Assembly (NCBI GenBank): GCA_002469765.1
Contig: DKNS01000021.1
Location: forward strand, 1-20,534
From: Flavobacteriales bacterium UBA7382
Lineage (GTDB): Bacteria > Bacteroidota > Bacteroidia > Flavobacteriales_D > Sanyastnellaceae
DNA length: 20,534 bases
Direction of reading: 5' to 3'
Shown here: positions 14,931 through 20,534 of the stretch, in pieces
Position numbering within the stretch: position 1 is the first letter of the stretch
Layout of the letters: every line of letters starts with the position of its first letter
Position numbers and translations under genes: made by a program
The notes under the pieces: generated by a model
Databases searched by the model: none
The model's input: only the letters and a program-made list of their open reading frames with translations
What the model was told of the DNA's origin: nothing

Positions 14931-15702
14931 TTCTCGCCATCGTGGACCACGGACAAGTTGCTGTACCAACGCAGACGTCGGCACCTTCAGCCATTGTTTT
15001 GACCTTCTCACGAACGAGCTGAAGCCCCTCTGAAGATCCAGCATCCGTCGAGGAGCAAAGGCCCACGCCGTTGTCCAGCAAGGTCAAACCCAACCATCCT
15101 TCTTGCCCGTCCAAAGGCGTCACTTCAAGGTGGATGTGCGGCGCCTCGACGCTGCCGTCAAACCCGTGCCACAGGGCGTTTTCCAAGGCCGGTTGAAGCA
15201 GCAAGGCTGGGATCAATGCGTCTTTGGGGACGGCGGGGGGCATGTGGTGTGTGAAGGTCACGTCCTTGCCCAACCGGGTGGATTCGAGCACGACGCATGC
15301 CTGAAGGGTCTCCAGCTCGTCTTGCAGGGAGTGGATGGGGGACTCTTGGACGTTCCAATGCTTGTTCCAAAGACCTTTGAAAGCCACAAACGTGTGAAGC
15401 GCCTCCTGCCAGTGTCCGTCTGCCGCCAACCAATGCACCGACGTCAAGGCGTTGAACATGAAGTGTGGACTGAGGTGAAGGTGAAGCCTTCTCCTCTCGG
15501 CCTCTTGGCGGCGTTCCTGGATGCTGTGGTGGTGTGCGGTGAGCCGCGACTGCATGTGCAAGAGTTGGTCCCGTTCCAACCATTCAGGCACCGCCGACGA
15601 AGGGATGACGGGCGTTGAAAATGGCTCGCTGCGCTTCAGCACCAGACGAACAAGTGCCCAGCCTGCCACGAAAGAGAAAACCACGACCATGCTCTTGAGC
15701 AT
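14842..15702 (-). CDS. LytS/YehU-type sensor histidine kinase (His_kinase family), orphan
   Basis: 286 residues. A single N-terminal membrane segment (MVVVFSFVAGWALVRLVL, 5-22) is followed by a charged, probably coiled-coil linker (about 40-72). The histidine phosphoacceptor region HLSPHFMFNALTSVHWLA carries His80 in the PHFxFN motif. The ATPase domain shows the N box LLLQPALENALWHG (Asn175), the G1 box LLDNGVGL (210-215) and a G2-like SEGLQLVREKV. There is no extracellular sensor domain, so any input would be through the membrane or the cytosol. These kinases usually sit beside a LytTR response regulator gene; none is in this window. ATG at 15702 was chosen because the longer frame would overlap the helicase gene. 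The C-terminal 28 residues after ARITLPLAL are encoded antisense to the tsaD 3' end and extend past the usual kinase end. Confidence 0.88.
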   Translation of the reverse strand: MLKSMVVVFSFVAGWALVRLVLKRSEPFSTPVIPSSAVPEWLERDQLLHMQSRLTAHHHSIQERRQEAERRRLHLHLSPHFMFNALTSVHWLAADGHWQEALHTFVAFKGLWNKHWNVQESPIHSLQDELETLQACVVLESTRLGKDVTFTHHMPPAVPKDALIPALLLQPALENALWHGFDGSVEAPHIHLEVTPLDGQEGWLGLTLLDNGVGLCSSTDAGSSEGLQLVREKVKTMAEGADVCVGTATCPWSTMARITLPLALPECASEASEATVRHPIRLEDPL

Positions 15703-15785
15703 GGCATGGCAGGTAGGGGGGAGGAAAGGATTGAGACCCTGGTGGGCGATTTTGTTTGTGATCGCTGCTCCAGAATGGACAGACG

Positions 15786-17333
15786 TCAGTCGTCGTTGAA
15801 GGTGTGGCGCAAGGCCGTCTTCAAGTTGCGTGTGTATTCTTCCTCCAACCAGTTCTTGTAGTTGGTGGTTGCCTTGGCAATGCACTTGGCGTATTGCTTC
15901 ACTCGGAACTTGATGTCGTCAGCGAGCAAATCCACAAGCTCTGACGCATCCCAGTAGTCTTCCGATGCATGTTGGATCATGGCCATGTGCTGTTCCATGC
16001 TGCGCTTGATGGCTTCTTTGGGACGAAGTGCTTGCCGCGTGACCTCCACATATGCCTCGGCCATGTCGAACTTCGTCATGGGACCACCCTTGAATTTCTC
16101 CGCGAGCTCCTCCGGCATTTGGTACACGAACTCCTCTTCGATTTCTTCGTCCGAGTAGAGCCCTTCGATGTAGGACTGCGGAGATTTGAAGATGTCGTGC
16201 CAGTTGATGTGGGCGTCCCACAGCCCGAAGCGCCGGGCGTTGTTCCCCAAATCAATCACCGTGAAGCTTTTCTTGTTCTTCAAGATCCGTGAGCCTCGGC
16301 CGATCATTTGATGGTAGAGCGTGAGGGATTTGGTCGCCCGATTCAAAATGATGGTTTCCACGGTCGGTTCGTCAAACCCTGTGGTCAAAATGGACACCGA
16401 AGACAGGACGGCGTCGGGGGTCTTGTGGAACCATTCCAAGATGTCCTGCCGCTCTTTCTCGCTGTGCGTGTTGTCCAAGTGCATGCAAGGGTAACCTTCT
16501 TCTTCAAACATTGCCTGCACCTGTTTGGAGGTGTTGATGCCATTGTTGAAGATGAGTGTTTTGGTCCCTTTGGCCTTTTCCTCGTAGGCGTACAGCAGCT
16601 TCTCTTGCATCAGGAAGTTGCCGTAGAGGCGCTCCGAGGAGCTGACGGTGTAGTCCCCGTTGATTCCCACTTTCAAGGCGCGCAAGTTGACGTCATAACT
16701 GTAGGTCTTGGCTTCCGCCAAGAACCCATCTCCCACAAGGTTTCCGATGGACTCACCGACGATCAATTCGGCGTAGTTGTCGTGCAACGGCAACTTGATG
16801 TTGCTCGACAAGGGAGTGGCCGTCACACCCAGCAACACCTGCTTGCTGAAGTGCTTGAAAAGTTTACGGAAGCTGTTGTAATGGGCTTCGTCGACCACCA
16901 CCATCCCCAAGTCTTCGAACCCAATCCGCTCGTCGTTGAGGCGGTTGTTCAAAGTTTCAACCATGGCCACGAAGCACCAGTGGTCTCCGCTGTCGTCGAG
17001 CTCCTTGACCTTGCTGTTGATGATTTTGTTGGGCACTCCGATTTCGGACAGCATTGCAGAAGTCTGGCCCAGCAATTCAATACGGTGGGTCAAAATGAGC
17101 ACGCGTTTGCCCGTTTCCAGGATGTACTTCTTGGCGAGTTCCGAGAAGATGACCGTCTTGCCTCCCCCTGTGGGAAGCTGGTAGAGCAGGTTGTATCCCT
17201 CGGGGAATTTCTGGATCCGCGACAGGATGGTGTCGATCGCCTGAACTTGATAACCGTAAAGCTCCTTGCCTTTTTTGTCCCGCATGCGGTTCGCAATCTT
17301 GGGGTCAATCGGAAGGGCTTCTGGTGAGGTCAT
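15786..17333 (-). CDS. Superfamily 2 DEAD/DEAH-box helicase
   Basis: 515 residues. Motifs in order: an upstream Gln in LYGYQVQAID, Walker A QLPTGGGKT (about 52-60), motif Ia LTHRIELLGQT, DEAH in VVVDEAHYNSFRK (148-151), motif III GVTATPL (171-175), TLIFNNGINTSKQV, SILTTGFDEP and motif VI HQMIGRGSR (about 341-349). The pattern is close to a helicase family well conserved in Bacteroidota and related in outline to RadD/XPB-like DNA helicases. A role in DNA repair is plausible and fits the divergent ung gene, but is inference. A TTG six bases upstream would add two residues; ATG at 17333 was preferred. A good promoter lies 17 nt upstream. The histidine kinase gene follows 83 bp downstream on the same strand. 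Confidence 0.93.
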   Translation of the reverse strand: MTSPEALPIDPKIANRMRDKKGKELYGYQVQAIDTILSRIQKFPEGYNLLYQLPTGGGKTVIFSELAKKYILETGKRVLILTHRIELLGQTSAMLSEIGVPNKIINSKVKELDDSGDHWCFVAMVETLNNRLNDERIGFEDLGMVVVDEAHYNSFRKLFKHFSKQVLLGVTATPLSSNIKLPLHDNYAELIVGESIGNLVGDGFLAEAKTYSYDVNLRALKVGINGDYTVSSSERLYGNFLMQEKLLYAYEEKAKGTKTLIFNNGINTSKQVQAMFEEEGYPCMHLDNTHSEKERQDILEWFHKTPDAVLSSVSILTTGFDEPTVETIILNRATKSLTLYHQMIGRGSRILKNKKSFTVIDLGNNARRFGLWDAHINWHDIFKSPQSYIEGLYSDEEIEEEFVYQMPEELAEKFKGGPMTKFDMAEAYVEVTRQALRPKEAIKRSMEQHMAMIQHASEDYWDASELVDLLADDIKFRVKQYAKCIAKATTNYKNWLEEEYTRNLKTALRHTFNDD

Positions 17334-17350
17334 TTTCAAGTGGGAAAGCG

Positions 17351-17381
17351 CAAAAATACCCCCTAGATTGTCCTATTGAAA
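17351..17381 (-). promoter_or_regulatory. Bacteroidota-type promoter for the helicase gene
   Basis: On the minus strand TTTC (17381-17378) is followed by exactly 19 nt and then TATTTTTG (17358-17351). This is an exact TAnnTTTG -7 box and a three-of-four match to the TTTG -33 box at the canonical spacing. It is the best complete promoter in the window. The predicted leader to the ATG at 17333 is about 10 nt. Confidence 0.7.
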
Positions 17382-17419
17382 GGACCTGTCCGAAAAGTCC
17401 AGGAACTTTTTCCACACCG

Positions 17420-18148
17420 ATGTCCGAAGCGTCAAAATTCAAAGGCCATTCTTGGCCAGTCATGCCAGAGGCTTGGCGCTTGCATTGGCCGACGTGGTGC
17501 GTCTCTCCCGAGCGTGCCGATGGCCAGGACCAAGTCTTGGTTCATGCGGTGCTGAGCTTGTCGAAGGCGCACCGTCTTTGTCCGGAACTTCCTGATGTCT
17601 GGCGGGCGTTGGACCTGACGGCACCTCAAGAGGTTCAGGTCGTGGTTCTCGGTCAAGACCCTTACCATGGCCCGCGTCAGGCCCACGGGTTGGCATTCAG
17701 CGTTCAGGATCCGTTGCTGCCGTGGCCGCCGTCGCTGAGAAACATGTTCCAAGAACGAAGTCAAGACTTGGGCCTTCCCCTGGACCGTCCAGCGGACCTT
17801 TCGGATTGGGCCAAGCAAGGGGTGCTGCTGCTCAATTCGGCTCTGACCACGGAGGCCGGGGAGGCCGGCAAACACCAACACATGGGCTGGGAAGACGCGG
17901 TGGTTCATGCATTGGCCTCGTTGTGTGCGGTTCGGCCGCGCTTGGTGTGGGTGCTCTGGGGCAAATCTGCCGAGCGGGTGCACCTCAATGTGATGAATCG
18001 CCTGCCAGACGGCAGAAAGCACGACGTGTGCCTAAGATCTCCACACCCGAGTCCGTTGTCTGCATACCGTGGATTCTTCGGAAGCCGTCCTTTCAGCAGG
18101 GTGAATGCCGCCCTTCAATCCTGGGGAGGTGCGCCCATTCTTTGGTGA
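17420..18148 (+). CDS. ung: Uracil-DNA glycosylase, family 1
   Basis: 242 residues. Ung removes uracil from DNA at the start of base excision repair. The catalytic motif GQDPYHG (78-84) holds the water-activating Asp80. AHGLAFSVQ follows, then the PPSLRNMF pocket segment, LLLNSALT with the uracil-binding Asn, VLWGKSAE, and the minor-groove loop HPSPLSAYRGFFGSRPFS with His209. ATG at 17420 was chosen; ATG at 17462 (MPEAWRLHW) matches the start of many family members and gives 228 residues. The frame open from 17324 overlaps the helicase start and was rejected. A weak -7-like TAGATTG lies at 17364-17370, about 50 nt upstream. The last 34 bp overlap the convergent WD40 gene. Confidence 0.96.
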   Translation: MSEASKFKGHSWPVMPEAWRLHWPTWCVSPERADGQDQVLVHAVLSLSKAHRLCPELPDVWRALDLTAPQEVQVVVLGQDPYHGPRQAHGLAFSVQDPLLPWPPSLRNMFQERSQDLGLPLDRPADLSDWAKQGVLLLNSALTTEAGEAGKHQHMGWEDAVVHALASLCAVRPRLVWVLWGKSAERVHLNVMNRLPDGRKHDVCLRSPHPSPLSAYRGFFGSRPFSRVNAALQSWGGAPILW

Positions 18149-19017
18149 TCCGAGGCCGAGTTGACCCTCCAAATCTTGACGGCCCTGTCGTCCCCGGCGG
18201 TTGCCAACACCCCTCCCTCGCCGCCGCCAAACGTCAGCGCATTCACCGACCGATTGTGTGGCATGTGCAGTTTGTGAACCGAGTCGAAGGTGTTCAAGTC
18301 CCACGCTTTCACGTCGTGGTCACGTCCTGCAGTCCAGAGGAGCTCGCCGTCGATCCACCCTCGGTAGACGGCCGATTTGTGAACAGGCATGCTCAACACC
18401 TCCTGATGGCCATCGTGGACGACAAGTTCGCCGTCTTGGCCGGTGCTGAGCGTGACGGACTTGGTGGGGTGGATGCTCGCCCAATAGCCGCTTCGGGTGT
18501 GGGCCTGGATCGCTGAGACCACCTTGCCGTCATTTGACATGACAACAACTTGACCAGACCCTGTGGCCAGCAGCATGCCTTCAGGGTGGGGTGCGATGTG
18601 TCGGATTTTTCCAAAGGTGGTGGCGCACGCGTGTTGCATTTCCAGTCGTCCGCCCTCCGCAGACCAAAGGCACAACAGCCCGTATGCGTCACCTGACACA
18701 TGAAGGCCGCTTTGGGAAGTTCCAAGTGCCAAGACGGGCCCTTTGTGCACATCAAATTGCCTGACCTCTGTCCCTTCGGCTGTGAAAAGACTGCCGTTCG
18801 AGTTGCCGCCCACCGTGGCGCCGCCCCACATGGAGACGGCATAGAATGGGGAAGCATGTTGGAACACCGCCGTTCCGTGCTCTTCACCTGGGAGCCATGC
18901 GGCCACCACGCCGTCGCCTCCGGCAGAGAGCCAAGCTCGCCGTTCGCTGTCCCAGGTTAGGTCGTACACGGCCCCTTTGTGTCCCCGCCAAACTTGAATT
19001 GCTTCCGTTCTCACCAT
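18115..19017 (-). CDS. WD40-repeat beta-propeller protein
   Basis: 300 residues with no signal peptide, so probably cytoplasmic. Seven WD-like blades can be traced. The clearest are GHKGAVYDLTWDSERRAWLS ending VVAAW, HKGPVLALGTSQSGLHVSGD ending LLCLW, VHKSAVYRGWIDGELLWTAG ending VKAWD and HNRSVNALTFGGGEGGVLAT ending VKIWR. Blades 2, 4 and 5 are more degenerate. Seven blades make a complete closed propeller, a protein-interaction scaffold with no catalytic residues. The partner is unknown, and no enzymatic or kinase domain is fused to it. It starts divergently from the small membrane ORF and hisS; no exact -7 box was found for it. Its end overlaps ung by 34 bp. Confidence 0.88.
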   Translation of the reverse strand: MVRTEAIQVWRGHKGAVYDLTWDSERRAWLSAGGDGVVAAWLPGEEHGTAVFQHASPFYAVSMWGGATVGGNSNGSLFTAEGTEVRQFDVHKGPVLALGTSQSGLHVSGDAYGLLCLWSAEGGRLEMQHACATTFGKIRHIAPHPEGMLLATGSGQVVVMSNDGKVVSAIQAHTRSGYWASIHPTKSVTLSTGQDGELVVHDGHQEVLSMPVHKSAVYRGWIDGELLWTAGRDHDVKAWDLNTFDSVHKLHMPHNRSVNALTFGGGEGGVLATAGDDRAVKIWRVNSASDHQRMGAPPQD

Positions 19018-19046
19018 GCCGCGAAATTGGTTTGTATGTTGCGGCC

Positions 19047-19124
19047 ATGCAAGTCATTTGGATTCTCACCGCAGTCTTGATTGTCACCTTGTTCATTCAG
19101 TACCGTCGCCGACTGAAGCGCTGA
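19047..19124 (+). CDS. Candidate 25-residue single-pass membrane peptide
   Basis: This short ORF lies in the 132-bp gap between the WD40 and hisS genes. The peptide starts MQVIWILTAVLIVTLFIQ and ends YRRRLKR. It is therefore one uninterrupted hydrophobic helix (residues 3-17) followed by a strongly basic tail, a typical bitopic small membrane protein with the C-terminus in the cytoplasm. A -7-like TATGTTGC ends 4 nt before the ATG, weaker than the boxes of the larger genes. The stop is 25 nt before the hisS start, and the hisS -7 box lies between. I recognise no homologue. The main doubt is its length: a hydrophobic 25-codon ORF can arise by chance. Confidence 0.5.
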   Translation: MQVIWILTAVLIVTLFIQYRRRLKR

Positions 19125-19135
19125 GCCGCCTCTGT

Positions 19136-19143
19136 TATTTTTG
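19136..19143 (+). promoter_or_regulatory. Bacteroidota -7 box (TAnnTTTG) for hisS
   Basis: TATTTTTG is an exact TAnnTTTG match ending 6 nt before the hisS ATG at 19150. The transcript would be leaderless or nearly so. No -33 element is evident 19 nt upstream. Confidence 0.6.
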
Positions 19144-19149
19144 TTCCCG

Positions 19150-20529
19150 ATGAGCAAGCCTTCCATCCCCAAGGGGACACGTGATTTTGGGCCGACCGCC
19201 ATGGCGCGCCGGCAGTGGATGTTTGACACCTTGCGTGGGGTGTTTGAGAAGCACGGGTTCGTGCACATCCAGACCCCGTCGTTTGAAAATTTATCGACCC
19301 TAACAGGCAAGTACGGCGAGGAGGGAGACCAGCTCATTTTCAAGATCCTCAACAACGGGGATTACCTGGCCAAAGTGGATGACGTGCTTCTTGCGTCCAA
19401 AAACAGCAAGGCGCTGACCGCGGCCATTTCCAAAAAGGCCCTGCGCTACGACCTGACCGTTCCTTTCGCGCGGTTTGTGGTCATGCAGCGGAACGAGTTG
19501 ACGTTCCCCTTCAAGCGTTATCAAATCCAAAACGTGTGGCGCGGAGACCGCCCCGGAAAAGGGCGATACCAGGAATTCACCCAGTGCGACTGTGACATCA
19601 TTGGGACGGAGAGCACGTTGGCAGAGCTTGAGCTCGTGCAGATCTTCCACGAAGGTCTCTCGGCGCTGGACGTGCCGGGTTTCCGGATCGCTTTGAACGA
19701 CCGACGCATCCTGCAAGCCTTGTCGGAGGCCAGCGGCGTTCCTGCCTCGTCCTTCGCTGACTGGACCGTGGCTGTGGACAAGCTCGACAAAGTCGGCTTG
19801 GAGGGGGTGGCCAAGGAATTCGAAATCCGTGACATTCCTGCATCGGCCTTGGGCATGATCGAGAACCTTCTTGGCATTCGCCAGGCGCCCGACCCTCAGG
19901 CGGCGTTGGACAAGATGGCCAAGTTGCTCGGAGAACAGGCGGCAGCCCGTGAAGCCCTGACCGAGTTGGAACACTTGGTGCGTCGTGCCAAGTTTTCCGG
20001 CGTCCCAGAATCGCACCTTCATGTCGACCCCTTGCTCGCGCGAGGACTTGATTATTACACCGGCGCCATATTCGAGGTGCTTGTGGAAGATGCCCCTTTC
20101 GGCAGCATTTGTGGAGGGGGACGATACGCAGATTTGACTGGCATTTTCGGTTGGAAAGGTGTGAGCGGAGTCGGAGTCAGCTTCGGTGCTGACCGCATTG
20201 AAGACGTGCTCAACCATGTGGATGGTTGGCCTGTGTTGCCCAACGTCGGCCTCGACGTGATGGTGGCACAAATGGAATCTGGAGACGTGGAGGCTGAACT
20301 GACATCCGCCCAAGCATGTCGCGAAGCAGGCTTGTCAAGTGAGCTTTATCCGGACCCGGCCAAACTCAAGAAACAATTCAAATACGCCAACGACCGCGGT
20401 GTACGTTGGGTGATTGTCCTTGGTGAAGACGAGCGCGCCTCGAATGTGGTCTCGCTCAAGGACATGGTGGGAGGCCACCAAGACCAGCTTCCATTGACGG
20501 AAGCCATTGCCAAAATTCAGGCTTCCTGA
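19150..20529 (+). CDS. hisS: Histidyl-tRNA synthetase
   Basis: 459 residues, complete. This class II synthetase charges tRNA-His. The N-terminus SIPKGTRDFGP is the classic HisRS start, followed by the motif 1 region (HGFVHIQTPSFENLSTLTGK). RYDLTVPFARFV (99-110) and motif 2 RYQIQNVWRGDRPGKGRYQE (123-142), then FTQCDCDIIG, follow. The histidine-specific block is LARGLDYYTGAIFEV (296-310) and motif 3 is GVGVSFGADRIEDVL (340-354). The anticodon-binding domain covers about residues 365-459. The ATG at 19150 was preferred to a TTG at 19141, since the TTG lies inside the exact -7 box at 19136-19143. The stop is five bases from the window edge, so downstream partners cannot be seen. Confidence 0.97.
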   Translation: MSKPSIPKGTRDFGPTAMARRQWMFDTLRGVFEKHGFVHIQTPSFENLSTLTGKYGEEGDQLIFKILNNGDYLAKVDDVLLASKNSKALTAAISKKALRYDLTVPFARFVVMQRNELTFPFKRYQIQNVWRGDRPGKGRYQEFTQCDCDIIGTESTLAELELVQIFHEGLSALDVPGFRIALNDRRILQALSEASGVPASSFADWTVAVDKLDKVGLEGVAKEFEIRDIPASALGMIENLLGIRQAPDPQAALDKMAKLLGEQAAAREALTELEHLVRRAKFSGVPESHLHVDPLLARGLDYYTGAIFEVLVEDAPFGSICGGGRYADLTGIFGWKGVSGVGVSFGADRIEDVLNHVDGWPVLPNVGLDVMVAQMESGDVEAELTSAQACREAGLSSELYPDPAKLKKQFKYANDRGVRWVIVLGEDERASNVVSLKDMVGGHQDQLPLTEAIAKIQAS

Positions 20530-20534
20530 AAGGC

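Noticed and set aside
13425..15044. A 539-codon open frame on the minus strand, antisense to tsaD and out of frame with tamB
   Set aside because: It is a by-product of the codon bias of tsaD and tamB. It has no recognisable domain and overlaps two confidently identified genes.
16308..17327. A 339-codon open frame antisense to the helicase
   Set aside because: The opposite strand carries all SF2 helicase motifs in order; this frame has a His/Val-rich composition typical of an antisense shadow.
19300..20313. A 337-codon minus-strand frame antisense to hisS
   Set aside because: Fully covered by histidyl-tRNA synthetase with all class II motifs.
1..20534. Search by eye for tRNA genes, CRISPR repeats, IS terminal repeats and phage genes
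   Set aside because: None found; the DNA is almost wholly covered by ordinary protein-coding genes.

Overview
The window looks like a compact, GC-rich Bacteroidota chromosome, most likely a Flavobacteriales-type lineage (inference). The support is a DUF4249 lipoprotein, a DUF2027/Smr protein, a LuxC-family acyl-CoA reductase divergent from a dicluster ferredoxin, a Bacteroidota-type TamB divergent from tsaD, several exact TAnnTTTG -7 boxes, and an absence of Shine-Dalgarno sequences. There are no rRNA or tRNA genes, CRISPR arrays, IS elements or phage genes, and no gene-free stretch longer than about 210 bp.

Layout, left to right: a partial MBOAT O-acyltransferase (-) cut by the window edge; a penicillin-acylase-family Ntn hydrolase (+); a secreted M28 metallopeptidase (-); a SAM methyltransferase overlapping a short DUF2027/Smr protein (+ +); a secreted protein of unknown function downstream of a 2[4Fe-4S] ferredoxin (- -); an acyl-CoA reductase, a DUF4249 lipoprotein and a DUF7793/STAS-like protein (+ + +); TamB (-); TsaD (+); an orphan LytS-type histidine kinase downstream of an SF2 helicase (- -); uracil-DNA glycosylase (+); a seven-bladed WD40 protein (-); an unlisted 25-residue membrane peptide (+); and histidyl-tRNA synthetase (+).

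Transcription alternates strictly between divergent and convergent junctions: six divergent starts and five convergent ends. Convergent genes are separated by 15-19 nt or overlap by 34, 34 and 89 bp. Divergent starts are 22-210 bp apart. At several of these starts an exact TAnnTTTG box lies only 6-19 nt before the start codon, which implies leaderless or very short-leader mRNAs. The ferredoxin/acyl-CoA reductase pair is the extreme case: its two opposed boxes are 5 bp apart and one covers the other gene's start codon.

By function the window mixes envelope and periplasm genes (MBOAT, acylase, M28 peptidase, DUF4249 lipoprotein, TamB) with information-processing genes (TsaD, Ung, helicase, HisRS, Smr). 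It is not an obvious accessory island. The least explained items are the small membrane peptide, the interlocked divergent promoter, a 15-bp perfect inverted repeat between the peptidase and methyltransferase genes, a triplicated heptanucleotide early in tamB, and the unrecognised secreted protein beside the ferredoxin.
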